Positions 7,634 to 16,554 of a DNA stretch of 64,000 bases are shown one piece after another. The notes beneath the pieces were generated by a model. It was not told the origin of the DNA. It ran no database searches and was given only the letters and a program-made list of their open reading frames with translations. The translations under genes and the position numbers were made by a program. Where the stretch lies: contig NZ_SODM01000001.1 in the NCBI RefSeq assembly GCF_004368785.1, positions 682,001 to 746,000 on the forward strand, written 5' to 3'. The DNA comes from Flavobacterium sp. 270. Lineage in GTDB: Bacteria > Bacteroidota > Bacteroidia > Flavobacteriales > Flavobacteriaceae. The stretch's first letter is position 1, and every line of letters starts with the position of its first letter.

Positions 7634-10453
7634 TTAATCTATCTTCAAGTTAAAAGTCTTTAATCCTTTCGCGGAAGCGGATAAAATAACCTCTTTTTCG
7701 TTTTCTTCTTTTTGAATAATAATTTGAGCAAAACCGTTGAACAATTTGCGTTTCCACGGTTCAGACGGTGTGATTACTTGAATAATTCCGGGATCTGTAT
7801 TCATTACATCCCAATCTTTTATTTTTTGTAAAGGAGTCGCGATGATGTAAATTGAGTTTTTTCCTTGTTTTAAAATTGCGGTATTAAAAGTATATTTTTG
7901 AGCATCTTCTGTAGTTGCAGTTACTTTATTTCCATTCACAAAAACAACGGTTTCTATTCCTATTTTTTTATAAAAGAAATTCACAATAGTAGATTTTGTA
8001 TTTTCTTTTAAATCAAATTCACCGCGGTAAACATACGCCGGAGCTTGATTTTTGTAATCTCTGTTTTTAAAAGCTTCATTCCAATTTTCATCAAAAGATG
8101 GTAATTGCTGTGGCAAACTTACAGTTGCTGCTTTTTGTTCCTGCAAATTCGTTATCGAAACTAGTTGAATATCATCTAGAAATTTATCTTTTTCTAAAGA
8201 TGTTGGATCACCATTTCCTACACCAAGAATTTTTCCCCCTTTAATATCAAAACTTATTTCGTTATCTGCTGTCGGCATATGAAGTCCTTTTTTGTCTGTA
8301 ACCTCAACCGTTATTACAGCAATATTAGCATTAGCTGCAATTTCTTTATCAACAGAAAGTTTAATATTTTCTGGATTTTCAGTCGTTTTCTGAATTTCAG
8401 AAAGTATCTTTTTACCATTTTTATAGCCAATCGCTTCCAGAGTTCCGGGCGTGTATTTTACCTTCCATTCCAGATGTCCTAACGGTTCCATTTTCTTTTT
8501 TCCTAAACTCTTTTTGTTTAGAAAAAGTTCGACCTCATCACAATTAGAATACACCCAAACGTCGATTTCTTTACCTTCCATCCCACTCCAGTTCCAGTGC
8601 GGTAAAAGATGCAAAACAGCTTCAGTTCCCCACCACGATTTTAGGTAAAAAACATTGTCTTTTGGGAAACCGCAAACATCCATCATTCCGAAATAAGACG
8701 TTACAGAAGGCCAGCCATACGGCGTAGGTTCACCGCGATAATCAAAACCCGTCCAGATAAACATTCCTGCCAAGTAAGGGCGTGACGCGTAAAATTTCCA
8801 GCCTTCTTCGATACTATAAAAAGACGGACGCGGTTTTTTGTCGTAAGCGCTTTGATAATGTTTGGCATCATCGGTAAAATAAATACCTCGCGTAGCAAAC
8901 GTAGAACCTTCCTCCGTTCCCATTCCGGGCTGGTTTTTAAATTGATTTCTGTGCGCATCAATATCGCCGTTGCCCATATAATTATATCCCATAATTTCGA
9001 CAACAGACGAAATACCACTTTTAAAACCGCTGCTAATTCCCACAGTTACAGGCCTTGTATCATCAATACTTTTGGCAAATCCCTGCATTATGTTTGTAAT
9101 TCTTTCTCCAGTAATCCCGCCTTCAATATTCCATTCTTCGTTGCCAACAGACCAGCAGAAAATACTCGGATGATTGCGGTCGCGGTCGATCATTCGTTTT
9201 AAATCATTTAAATGATAATCGTTAATTCCCATCAAATGGGTTTCATCAATTACCAGCATTCCGAGTTTATCACAAGCATCTAACAATTCTGGCGTTGGTG
9301 GATTGTGCGAACATCTGTAGGCATTTGAGCCCATTTCTTTGAGTTTTTTAATTCTGTAATATTGCAATTCTTCAGGCAAAGCAGTTCCAATTCCCGCATG
9401 ATCCTGATGATTGTTTGTTCCTTTAAGTTTTACTGGTTTTCCGTTTAAAATAATTCCTTTTTCAGCATCAAAAACAATGGTTCTTATTCCGAAAGAAGTT
9501 TCATAACGATCCAGAATTTTTCCTTCTTGCTTAACTTCTGTAATTAATCGATACAAATTGGGCGAATCAATATCCCATAATAATGGATTTTGAACTTGAA
9601 GTTTTGAAGTATATTTTGCTGTTTTATAAAATTCCGGCGCTGTTTCTTTCTCAGAAAAGTGAGCAATTTCTTTTCCCGAAGCATCAATAATTGTCTGGGA
9701 AATTTCAATTAAGCCTTTATAATTTCCTTTGTTTTCAATAGAAACTTCAGCCCTAACTTCAGCATTGTTATTTGTAATTTGAGAAGTTACGTAAGTTCCG
9801 TTTTCAACCACAAAAATTGGATTTGTTTTTTGTAAATATATATGTCTGTAAATTCCGGCGCCTTCGTAAAACCAACCTTCTTCCATCGAAGCATCGGCAC
9901 GAACGACAATTGTATTTTCGCCGCCGTAATTTACATAAGCCGTAATATCGTACTCAAAACCATTGTAACCGCTTTCTTCAGTTCCAAGATAATGTCCGTT
10001 AAAAAACACTTTCGAATTTCTAAAAACACCATCAAATTTTAAAGAAATGATACGTCCCAAATCGCTTTCCGGAATTGTTATTTTCTTTCTGTACCAGCCA
10101 ATGCTTTTTTCTGGAAAGTTTTTGCCAGCGGTTTTAAAGCCGTGGCTGAAACTTGCGCTTTCGCTAAAAGACTGCTCAACAGCCCAATCGTGCGGTAAAT
10201 CTAGTTTTCGCCAGGCGCGGTCGTCAAATCCTGGTGCTGCGGGACCGTCTGCAAAACCTGTTTTGGCTAAATAAGAGAAATAGCCTTCGGCATGACCAAA
10301 GTCTTTTTGAGTATCGTACAAATGACCTAACGAAAAACGCCAGTCTTTGTCTATTACTATCTTTTCTCTTTCTGGTTTATTTTGAGCGAAAGAAAAACAA
10401 GACATTAAAAAAATACAATAAAGCAATATTCCTTTGGTACAAACAGTTTTCAT
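7634..10453 (-). CDS. glycoside hydrolase family 2, beta-galactosidase-like, exported
   Basis: The 939-residue protein has a signal peptide (LLYCIFLMSCFSFAQ), a GH2 sugar-binding jelly roll (about 30-220, with GWYRKKI), an Ig-like domain (about 225-330) and the TIM barrel. The acid/base is Glu439 in SVGNEEWN, and the nucleophile is probably Glu514 or Glu515 in GMGTEEGST. After the barrel come a DUF4982-like and further Ig-like modules (about 640-939), the usual layout of Bacteroidota exo-acting GH2 enzymes. It is periplasmic or surface-exposed and would release terminal beta-galactosyl or related residues from plant glycans. No SusC/SusD pair is adjacent. It stands alone, divergent from an orphan gene. 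Confidence 0.93.
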   Translation of the reverse strand: MKTVCTKGILLYCIFLMSCFSFAQNKPEREKIVIDKDWRFSLGHLYDTQKDFGHAEGYFSYLAKTGFADGPAAPGFDDRAWRKLDLPHDWAVEQSFSESASFSHGFKTAGKNFPEKSIGWYRKKITIPESDLGRIISLKFDGVFRNSKVFFNGHYLGTEESGYNGFEYDITAYVNYGGENTIVVRADASMEEGWFYEGAGIYRHIYLQKTNPIFVVENGTYVTSQITNNNAEVRAEVSIENKGNYKGLIEISQTIIDASGKEIAHFSEKETAPEFYKTAKYTSKLQVQNPLLWDIDSPNLYRLITEVKQEGKILDRYETSFGIRTIVFDAEKGIILNGKPVKLKGTNNHQDHAGIGTALPEELQYYRIKKLKEMGSNAYRCSHNPPTPELLDACDKLGMLVIDETHLMGINDYHLNDLKRMIDRDRNHPSIFCWSVGNEEWNIEGGITGERITNIMQGFAKSIDDTRPVTVGISSGFKSGISSVVEIMGYNYMGNGDIDAHRNQFKNQPGMGTEEGSTFATRGIYFTDDAKHYQSAYDKKPRPSFYSIEEGWKFYASRPYLAGMFIWTGFDYRGEPTPYGWPSVTSYFGMMDVCGFPKDNVFYLKSWWGTEAVLHLLPHWNWSGMEGKEIDVWVYSNCDEVELFLNKKSLGKKKMEPLGHLEWKVKYTPGTLEAIGYKNGKKILSEIQKTTENPENIKLSVDKEIAANANIAVITVEVTDKKGLHMPTADNEISFDIKGGKILGVGNGDPTSLEKDKFLDDIQLVSITNLQEQKAATVSLPQQLPSFDENWNEAFKNRDYKNQAPAYVYRGEFDLKENTKSTIVNFFYKKIGIETVVFVNGNKVTATTEDAQKYTFNTAILKQGKNSIYIIATPLQKIKDWDVMNTDPGIIQVITPSEPWKRKLFNGFAQIIIQKEENEKEVILSASAKGLKTFNLKID

Positions 10454-10659
10454 AAGTATAGTGGTAGTTAGTCAGGCATAAAAGTATTGCTTTTTGCCAA
10501 GCGATATTAATAGTATTTTATCAATCTATGATGAAACACTTATACAACTGGCAGAAAACAGGGTCTAAAATTTAGAATGATTCTATTGGCTTTAAATTTT
10601 ATAATTCAGTTGCTTTTGCTGTAACTTTATATAAAAATTAAACAAAAAACAACGCTATC

Positions 10660-11040
10660 ATGAGTACTATTATAAACGAAAATAGGCTTCATAGTACATT
10701 CAAAAACATTGACAATAAGATACACAAGCTTAATGATCAAAAGATTACTGCTTTCTTTGAATCTCTTGGTTTATTAGAAAGAGAAGATGTCCCTAAGGAC
10801 TTTCTTAATTGGGAGAACATTATAATTGTGGTTCCGGACCGTCATGTGTCTCAGGAACTAAAGTATTACAAATATACGATTTCGAGGATTTCATTTGTCA
10901 CAAATCCGTATTCAACCGGAATACATATCTATGATCAAAAAGAATGGAAGAATGCCACACAGAACAAAACGCAATTCCAGATAAGAGAAATGCTTAAAAC
11001 GCAATTTGGAGGTGTTAAGAAGACACCGAATGAGGAGTAA
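10660..11040 (+). CDS. hypothetical protein, no recognised family
   Basis: The 126-residue protein begins MSTIINENRLHSTFKNID. It is soluble, with an N-terminal helical part (to about 45) and a beta-rich middle (NWENIIIVVPDRHVSQELKY, then IHIYDQKEW). There is no signal peptide, membrane span, Cys motif or catalytic signature that I can recognise. The codon usage looks like that of the neighbours. It is monocistronic, divergent from the GH2 gene and convergent with TlpA, with repeat-rich DNA on its 3' side. The start is preceded by A-rich sequence, normal for this group. The coding call rests on the clean frame of 126 codons with plausible composition and on the isolated position. Confidence 0.6.
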   Translation: MSTIINENRLHSTFKNIDNKIHKLNDQKITAFFESLGLLEREDVPKDFLNWENIIIVVPDRHVSQELKYYKYTISRISFVTNPYSTGIHIYDQKEWKNATQNKTQFQIREMLKTQFGGVKKTPNEE

Positions 11041-11041
11041 A

Positions 11042-11360
11042 ATCTAAATTTCAATAAAGAAATTCCAAATTCCAAAGAAGCGGAAATTTTTAAAAATAAA
11101 ATTCCAAATTCCAAACTGTACTTTTAGTATAATTGGGATTTGGAATTTTTTGTTTTTTACGTGATGTTGTCATGTATACGCAATTTATTCTGTATCGTCT
11201 ACGCAACGTAACCACGATTTTGTCATCCTGAGCGGAGTCGAAGGCGCTCCAATTGGCACGGACTTCGACTCCGCTCAGCCTGACAATACACTAAAAGTAT
11301 ATTTATATTTTTTTTTAAAACCAAATTACTTGGAATTTGGAATTTTAAAAAATTGGAATT
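11042..11360. repeat. nested inverted repeats filling a convergent gap
   Basis: An outer pair is built from GGAATTT and AATTCCAA words (about 11045-11120 and 11128-11365). An inner hairpin has GTCATCCTGAGCGGAGTCG (11222 on) pairing with CTTCGACTCCGCTCAG (11263 on) and ends near 11284, a complete element of the CCTGAGC family. There is no gene in this 325-bp gap on either strand. Confidence 0.82.
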
Positions 11361-11365
11361 TCCTT

Positions 11366-11851
11366 TTAAAGTAAACTTTGAACTTTATCTTCCAACGCTT
11401 TTCCGTGAATGTTTTTTGCTACGATAATTCCGTTTTTATCGATTAAAAAATTAAGCGGAACAGACTGCAGCATATAATCGCCCACTACAGGAGATTTCCA
11501 GTATTTTAGATCGCTTACGTTTACCCACGGCAATTTACCTTTTGCAACTGCACCAAGCCAAAGCGGTTTTTTTGTATCCATCGAAATGGCATAAATCGAA
11601 AATTTATCTGGATTAGCGTTATATAGTTTTAATAATGTCGGCTGTTCTTTTATGCAGGGTGCACACCAAGATGCCCAAAAATCTACCAAAACCAATGAAC
11701 CTCTTAGAGATGAAAGTACAACATTGTTTCCTTTTGTGTCCGGAAGTTCTATTTCTGGCGCAATGTCTCCGATTTCTGTTCCTATTGTTTGGGCTTTTGT
11801 ATTGGTTATTATACCACACACGAATGCTAAAATGAGTAAAGTTTTTTTCAT
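11366..11851 (-). CDS. TlpA-like periplasmic thioredoxin
   Basis: The 161-residue protein has a signal peptide (LLILAFVCGIITNTKAQ) and a thioredoxin/AhpC-TSA fold. The redox motif is Cys63-Ala-Pro-Cys66 in WASWCAPCIKEQP, and the cis-proline segment is in SVPLNFLID. This is the TlpA/ResA type of membrane-proximal thiol reductase, which in Bacteroidota keeps exported cysteines reduced or serves cytochrome maturation. The Cys-x-x-Cys is complete, so the protein should be active. It is monocistronic. Its 3' end meets the repeat block at 11042-11365, and upstream lies a hairpin region shared with the ArsR promoter. Confidence 0.9.
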   Translation of the reverse strand: MKKTLLILAFVCGIITNTKAQTIGTEIGDIAPEIELPDTKGNNVVLSSLRGSLVLVDFWASWCAPCIKEQPTLLKLYNANPDKFSIYAISMDTKKPLWLGAVAKGKLPWVNVSDLKYWKSPVVGDYMLQSVPLNFLIDKNGIIVAKNIHGKALEDKVQSLL

Positions 11852-11882
11852 AATTGATTAAGTTTATTTATTTGGAGCTTTC

Positions 11883-11992
11883 AATCTCGCAAAGACCCTA
11901 AGAGAATTAAACCATATAAGTGATATAAGATAATTTAAGCTTTTCTAAAATGAACTTATATCACTTATATGGTTAAAAAACTTTGCAAGATT
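11883..11992. repeat. 20-bp inverted repeat flanked by CTCGCAAAG words, divergent region
   Basis: AACCATATAAGTGATATAAG at 11910-11929 pairs perfectly with 11955-11974 across a 25-nt loop. Outside it, AATCTCGCAAAG (11883 on) faces CTTTGCAAGATT (11981 on). Unlike most repeat blocks here, this one lies between divergent genes, upstream of both TlpA and ArsR. Confidence 0.85.
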
Positions 11993-12081
11993 ATTCTAAA
12001 AGCAAATATAAATTTTCTTTGATAAAATTCCTCGTCTTTACCTCTAACTCTTCTACTCCAGTCATAAATTTTTCACAAAAA

Positions 12082-12123
12082 CATATCGGGAAATTGGCAT
12101 ATCGGGAAAAGTCGATATATTTG
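12082..12123 (+). promoter_or_regulatory. promoter and direct-repeat operator for the arsR-OYE pair
   Basis: CATATCGGGAAA occurs twice (12082-12093 and 12098-12109), a 16-nt period. Between and after the copies lies a Bacteroidota promoter: TTG (12094-12096), 19 nt, TATATTTG (12116-12123). The ATG of the ArsR-type gene follows after 4 nt, so the transcript would have almost no leader. The repeat overlaps the -33 box and spacer, the right place for repression by the ArsR-type protein itself. Confidence 0.7.
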
Positions 12124-12127
12124 CACC

Positions 12128-12430
12128 ATGGAACAAATAGAAATCTTTAAGGCACTGTCTAATAAAGCCAGGCTACAAATGCTGGAATGGCTCAAAGAAC
12201 CCGAAATACATTTTCCTGATCAAGGCAAACATGCCGGATTTGAACACGGAGTTTGTGTTGGACAGATACAAGAAAAAGCAGGCCTGACGCAATCGACAGT
12301 TTCTGAATACTTGTCGATTTTACAGCGTGCTGGTTTTATAGAATCCAAACGCGTTGGACAATGGACATACTACAAACGCAACGAAGGTGCCTTTGAAGCA
12401 CTCAGTAAATTAATTCAAACTAATTTGTAA
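12128..12430 (+). CDS. ArsR family winged-helix repressor
   Basis: The 100-residue protein has the ArsR winged helix: FKALSNKARLQMLEWLK (about 7-23), the recognition helix region GLTQSTVSEYLSILQRAGFI (about 53-72) and the wing SKRVGQWTYYKRN. A single Cys43 sits in HGVCVGQIQ, so no metal-thiolate pair of the arsenic type is present, and redox or electrophile sensing is more likely. It begins 4 nt after a -7 box and precedes the Old Yellow Enzyme gene by 7 nt. That makes a self-regulated reductase operon induced by reactive electrophiles a good working model. The start cannot be extended upstream sensibly. Confidence 0.9.
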   Translation: MEQIEIFKALSNKARLQMLEWLKEPEIHFPDQGKHAGFEHGVCVGQIQEKAGLTQSTVSEYLSILQRAGFIESKRVGQWTYYKRNEGAFEALSKLIQTNL

Positions 12431-12437
12431 ATTACTT

Positions 12438-13544
12438 ATGAGTACAAAAAACCTGTTTTCGACCTTTAACTTAAAAACGTTAAATCTAAAAAACCGAATC
12501 GTAATGGCGCCTATGACGCGCTCTTTTTCTCCAAACGGAGTTCCAACTGACACTGTTGCTGAATATTATCAAAAAAGAGCTGAAGGTGAAGTTGGTTTAA
12601 TATTATCTGAAGGAACTGTTATCGACAGACGTTCTTCTTCAAACGATGCTAATGTGCCTCATTTTCATGGCGATGATGCCTTAAAAGGATGGCAGAAAGT
12701 AATAAATGAAGTTCATGCTGCAGGCGGACAAATGGGACCACAAATCTGGCACATGGGGATTATGGACAATCATCATTCTGGATGGGTGCCGCCAGTTCCT
12801 TTTGAAGGGCCGTCTGGATTAAACCGACCGGATTTTAGAAATGGTATTACAATGTCTGAGAAAGATATTGAAGAGACTATTCTTGCATTCGGAAAAGCTG
12901 CTGCTGATGCCAAAAGATTGGGTTTTGATACTGTAGAAATTCACGGTGCGCACGGTTATTTGATCGATCAGTTTTTTAGAGCTGAAACTAATCTTCGTGA
13001 TGATGTATATGGCGGAAAAACTTTGCCGGAACGTAATCGTTTTGCTATTGAAGTAATTAAAGAAGTTAGAAGACAAGTTGGAAATGATTTTGCAGTTATC
13101 ATGCGTTTTTCTCAATTTAAACCTTCTGATTATAATTATAAACTGGCTAAAAATCCGCAGGAATTAGAAGCGTGGCTTACGCCTCTTGTTGATGCTGGTG
13201 TAGATATTATTCACGCTTCTCAAAGACGTTTCTGGGAACCTGAATTTGAAGGTTCTGATTTGAATTTTGCCGGATGGGCTAAAAAAGTTACGGGAGCGCC
13301 AACTATTACCGTGGGTTCTGTTGGTCTTTCCAGCGATTTCTTTGGTGCTTTTTCAGGAGAAAGTTCAGAACCTGCATCGTTAGACGAATTGACCAGACGT
13401 TTCGACAGAGGTGATTTTGATTTAGTTGCTGTTGGAAGACCTCTTTTATCAGATCCAAATTGGACTGCTAAAATTAAAGCTGGAAAAATGGATGAATTAA
13501 AAGGTTTTTCTAAAGAAGCTTTGGCAGAATTGGTTGTGAAATAA
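12438..13544 (+). CDS. NADH:flavin oxidoreductase, Old Yellow Enzyme family
   Basis: The 368-residue protein is an FMN-dependent TIM barrel. FMN-contact sequence is seen at MAPMTRSFSPNG (about 24-35) and at the end in VAVGRPLLSDPNW. The substrate-binding His pair lies in EIHGAHGYLIDQFF, and GPQIWHMG is typical. OYE enzymes reduce activated C=C bonds and nitro groups with NAD(P)H and help detoxify reactive electrophiles. The gene directly follows its ArsR-type regulator and shares the promoter at 12082-12123. A terminator with an AAAGGGATG stem follows. The length and motifs are complete. Physiological substrate: unknown. Confidence 0.94.
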   Translation: MSTKNLFSTFNLKTLNLKNRIVMAPMTRSFSPNGVPTDTVAEYYQKRAEGEVGLILSEGTVIDRRSSSNDANVPHFHGDDALKGWQKVINEVHAAGGQMGPQIWHMGIMDNHHSGWVPPVPFEGPSGLNRPDFRNGITMSEKDIEETILAFGKAAADAKRLGFDTVEIHGAHGYLIDQFFRAETNLRDDVYGGKTLPERNRFAIEVIKEVRRQVGNDFAVIMRFSQFKPSDYNYKLAKNPQELEAWLTPLVDAGVDIIHASQRRFWEPEFEGSDLNFAGWAKKVTGAPTITVGSVGLSSDFFGAFSGESSEPASLDELTRRFDRGDFDLVAVGRPLLSDPNWTAKIKAGKMDELKGFSKEALAELVVK

Positions 13545-13564
13545 ATTATTTTTATATAAAATAG

Positions 13565-13600
13565 AAAGGGATGGAAAATTGTTTTTTCATCCCTTTTTTT
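13565..13600 (+). terminator. terminator after the OYE gene
   Basis: AAAGGGATG (13565-13573) pairs with CATCCCTTT (13588-13596), followed by T residues. The same stem word appears in the 14224-14258 terminator. Confidence 0.85.
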
Positions 13601-13680
13601 TATTTTTTTTCTCGCAGATTTGGCAGATTTTGCGGGATTTTCTATATAAACAACAAACGATAAACTATAAATAAAAATGA

Positions 13681-14211
13681 TTACAAATCGTCTTCATCTT
13701 CATCTCCATATTGAAGAAAATCATTTGGATCAAACGGAATATCTTCGTCTGGATCTTTGTCGTGAGCGTGTACTCCAGGCGGATTGAATAAGCCCCAATT
13801 GTCTTTTATATAGCTCCATTTATCAAATCCGGCAACCCAGTCTATAAATAAAAACCGAAATTCTTCGATTGTGTTTCGTAATAATTCGATATAATCTTTA
13901 TCGCGGATTCCTTTTTCAAAACGAAGACTTCCCACCTGTACGTATAATTCTTTGGCTGCTTTTCTAATTAATGTTGCATTTTCCATTCGAAGATCGTATA
14001 AATCTACGCCTTCTGCCCCTGCTATTTTAGCTGGAATAATCATAGCGTTTTCCAACATAAACTTAACTACAGTTTCCTGCAAAAATTCATTTTCTAATGG
14101 AACAATCTGAACTAGACCTTGTGTAAGCTGAAATATTTGTTCTGCCTTCTGAAAAATAGGCATTTTATGGATTTCTTCTAATGGTGACATTCTTATATTT
14201 TTTAACGCCAT
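13681..14211 (-). CDS. hypothetical helical-bundle protein
   Basis: The 176-residue protein is almost all helix from about residue 10 to 140 and ends in an acidic tail (DPDEDIPFDPNDF, then GDEDEDDL). The order of helices and phrases such as IFQLTQGLVQIVP and NTIEEFRFLFIDWVAG recalls four-helix-bundle proteins of the S23/IVS type, but I cannot prove homology. There is no signal peptide or membrane span. Met8 (MSPLEEIHKMPIFQ) is an alternative start. It is monocistronic: a terminator for the upstream acyltransferase lies just before it. The function is unknown. Confidence 0.72.
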   Translation of the reverse strand: MALKNIRMSPLEEIHKMPIFQKAEQIFQLTQGLVQIVPLENEFLQETVVKFMLENAMIIPAKIAGAEGVDLYDLRMENATLIRKAAKELYVQVGSLRFEKGIRDKDYIELLRNTIEEFRFLFIDWVAGFDKWSYIKDNWGLFNPPGVHAHDKDPDEDIPFDPNDFLQYGDEDEDDL

Positions 14212-14223
14212 AAATTTAAATTA

Positions 14224-14258
14224 AAAAAGAGATGAAAAAATAAATTTTCATCCCTTTT
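14224..14258 (-). terminator. terminator after the acyltransferase gene
   Basis: On the minus strand AAAAGGGATGAAAA pairs with TTTTCATCTCTTTT and runs into T residues. It lies between the stop of the acyltransferase (14297) and the start of the 176-residue gene, so those two genes are separate transcription units. Confidence 0.8.
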
Positions 14259-14296
14259 AACATTTGCAACTTATAAAATTACAAACTCTAAAAAAA

Positions 14297-15415
14297 TCAT
14301 GGCGCCGAAACGGGTTTCTGCTTTTGAAATTTTTTCTGAAGCCAATTACGAACTGGCTCATCGTATAATTTAAGACATAAAAATGCAAGTACAATACTAG
14401 CGACTAAGACTCCAATTCCGACTAAATAACCGTCTTGTAACGATACTTTATTATCGACAACCCAAGCGGTAAACCAATAAATAAGCGGATAATGCGTAAT
14501 GTAAATTGGATACGAAATATCGCCTAACATTTTGCAAATTTTTAGCGATACGGGATTTTTAATTTCTCCTCCTGCTCCAATGGAAACAATTAACGGAAAT
14601 AATAAAATAATACAAACAGATTCGTAAATACCATTCATCCATAAACTGTTTTCGTCGCCAATTCTTGGTACGCACAAAATGATAAAGATCAATAAACTGC
14701 AAACCCAAAAAGCGCCTTTTATGTGAATAAGTTTTCCTAAACGCGAAAGTAAAACTCCGGCAAAAAACGGATATAATAAACGTGTAAACCCGACATTAAG
14801 TTGTTCAAAGTTTAAAGACCAGCCGCCAATTACATCTCCTTTTGGGCCAAAAACGGTGTAATTGATAAGCAATCCTGCAAAAATCACAACGAATACCGCC
14901 ATTACTTTATTTGAGAATTTGCGAAAGAATAAAGCGTATAAAATATTCGCAATATATTCGAAAAACAACGACCAGGCCGGACCGTTTAGCGGATGCATTT
15001 CGCCCCAACCTCTAATTTCTGCTGATGGTGTTAAGGGAATCAGCGTAAAGCCAACAAACATTACTAATATTAATTTCCAAACGGGCATCGTCGCAATCTG
15101 CGGAAATAAAATATCGGAAGCCTGAAAATAATACAACGCCGCGCCAATAATCATTCCCATGATTACCATCGGCTGCAAACGGATTAAACGTCTTTTGTAA
15201 AACTCCCATTGTGTCATTTTTCCCCAGCGGTCGTCGTAGGCATACGCCACAACAAAACCAGATAATATAAAAAAGAAATCTACAGCCAGATAACCGTGAT
15301 TGATGATTTGTACAAAGCGGTTGCCGCCTGAAAAAGTTTCAAAGACGTGAAACGCAACAACCAAAATCGCTGCAACGCCGCGTAATCCGTCTAGAATTTC
15401 GTAATGTTTTTTCAT
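14297..15415 (-). CDS. acyltransferase family 3 membrane protein
   Basis: The 372-residue protein is an integral membrane acyltransferase of the OafA/NodX (Acyl_transf_3) type. The diagnostic start is HYEILDGLRGVAAILVVAFHVFE, with the catalytic-type His in the first membrane helix, followed by DFFFILSGFVVAYAYDDRW and the cytoplasmic RRLIRLQPM. About ten hydrophobic helices follow. Such proteins O-acetylate or O-acylate exopolysaccharide, peptidoglycan, lipopolysaccharide or small glycosides. No glycan-synthesis genes are near, so the acceptor is unknown. It ends with a Lys-rich tail (WLQKKFQKQKP). It appears monocistronic with its own terminator. Confidence 0.93.
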   Translation of the reverse strand: MKKHYEILDGLRGVAAILVVAFHVFETFSGGNRFVQIINHGYLAVDFFFILSGFVVAYAYDDRWGKMTQWEFYKRRLIRLQPMVIMGMIIGAALYYFQASDILFPQIATMPVWKLILVMFVGFTLIPLTPSAEIRGWGEMHPLNGPAWSLFFEYIANILYALFFRKFSNKVMAVFVVIFAGLLINYTVFGPKGDVIGGWSLNFEQLNVGFTRLLYPFFAGVLLSRLGKLIHIKGAFWVCSLLIFIILCVPRIGDENSLWMNGIYESVCIILLFPLIVSIGAGGEIKNPVSLKICKMLGDISYPIYITHYPLIYWFTAWVVDNKVSLQDGYLVGIGVLVASIVLAFLCLKLYDEPVRNWLQKKFQKQKPVSAP

Positions 15416-15430
15416 AGGTTATAAGTTGTG

Positions 15431-15621
15431 AGTTTTTAGTTTTTAGTTTTTAGTTTTTAGTCCTAAGTACTTAGTCATTAGTTTTTTAGTCATAGTTGTG
15501 TAATATTAAGCAAATATATTTTTAGTCATTAAAAATATACTAAAGGTTTATTATTATGATTTACATCTAGTAAAATCTCATAACTAAGTACTTAGGACTA
15601 AAAAACTAAGAACTAAAAAAA
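15431..15621. repeat. inverted repeat of TTTTTAG units around TAAGTACTTA
   Basis: Tandem TTTTTAG units (15431-15460) lead into GTCCTAAGTACTTAGTCAT. The right side (about 15580-15621) holds the complement (ACTAAGTACTTAGGACTAAA) and runs to the end of the DUF1349 gene. A related family of TTAGTC/GACTAA words fills 27203-27324. Confidence 0.8.
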
Positions 15622-15623
15622 CT

Positions 15624-16271
15624 CTATTGATGATTCTTAAGCCACTCTGCTCTTCTTTGGTCTGGTAAATGTTTTACGGTGAAGTTTTCGAATTTAGCTT
15701 CAAAGCCTTTTCCGTCTGGTGATGCGGCCATTAAACCAACCATAACGGGCGTATTGTCTTGCAGCGGTGCATTTCTGGTCAGGATATAGTTTTTGTCATC
15801 ATAAGAGAAAAACACTTCTAAGGCATCTAATCTTCTAACTACTTTTATCCATACAAAAGGCGGTGCTTTTTCTAATGTTGTTACACTCCAATCACTTTTG
15901 TCGTGCGTTACAACGGTACTGATATTAAATTTTCCGTCAACAAATTCAACACCAGTTTTGATGTAGTTTTTTTCATCAACGCGAATCATTAATCCCATTT
16001 GATCAAAACGAGCGATGTAATTTCCGGTCAGTTTTACTTTGGCTTCAAATTCACCGCCGTAATTGGCGTAATAAAACGGAGCATCGTCAACCGTAAATCC
16101 GTAATGTGAGATTCGCCAGTAATCGCTGTTTGCCGTAACATTCATAATCAAAGCATTGTTTTTAATTTCCCATTTTTCAGGTTCATTAAACCATTGCATT
16201 TTATCCAGGCTTTGCGCCGAAAGATTTTGAAACAAGAAAAGAGCAAAAGCGCTTATTACAATTTTTTTCAT
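15624..16271 (-). CDS. DUF1349 domain protein, exported, concanavalin-like fold
   Basis: The start at 16271 gives MKKIVISAFALFLFQNLSAQ, a clear signal peptide; a seven-residue upstream extension is not needed. The mature 195 residues match DUF1349, a beta-sandwich of the concanavalin/laminarinase-like type (KMQWFNEPEKWEI, RFDQMGLMIRVDEKNYIKTG, GLMAASPDGKGFEAKFENF). Such proteins are linked to sugar binding or use, but activity is rarely shown. It follows the GH3 gene on the same strand after 283 bp that contain a long inverted repeat, so coupling to GH3 transcription is uncertain. Confidence 0.88.
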   Translation of the reverse strand: MKKIVISAFALFLFQNLSAQSLDKMQWFNEPEKWEIKNNALIMNVTANSDYWRISHYGFTVDDAPFYYANYGGEFEAKVKLTGNYIARFDQMGLMIRVDEKNYIKTGVEFVDGKFNISTVVTHDKSDWSVTTLEKAPPFVWIKVVRRLDALEVFFSYDDKNYILTRNAPLQDNTPVMVGLMAASPDGKGFEAKFENFTVKHLPDQRRAEWLKNHQ

Positions 16272-16287
16272 AGCTATATTTTTTTCT

Positions 16288-16475
16288 ACCATTAAGATAT
16301 TAAGTTAATTAAGTATTTAGCTTAAGCTTAACTATTTTAGAAAGTTAAGTTTCATTAAGCTTTACAGTATAATTGTTCTAATTTCTTTATGGCTTATTTT
16401 TGTTTAAACTCTAAACTTAATTCCCTTCAGCTTTAATCCAAACCCAAAGCTTAATTAACTTAATGCCTTAATGGT
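16288..16475. repeat. 26-bp inverted repeat of ATTAAG words between GH3 and DUF1349
   Basis: 16288-16313 (ACCATTAAGATATTAAGTT and on) pairs with 16450-16475 with two mismatches. The intervening sequence carries further TTAAGCTT and AAGCTTAA words that can extend the stem. A short hairpin with AGCTGCAA arms follows near 16495-16522 and may terminate GH3. Confidence 0.8.
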
Positions 16476-16554
16476 AAAAAAAAAACTAAAAATAAAGCTG
16501 CAACTTTTTATCATTGCAGCTCTACAAACCAACCAAGTTTAGAAATAATAAAAA

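Noticed and set aside
8852..9202. Open frame of 116 codons on the plus strand inside GH2
   Set aside because: It is antisense to a complete GH2 gene, has no recognisable domain, and its codon use mirrors the other strand.
14862..15125. Open frame of 87 codons on the plus strand inside the acyltransferase
   Set aside because: It is a shadow of the hydrophobic coding strand.
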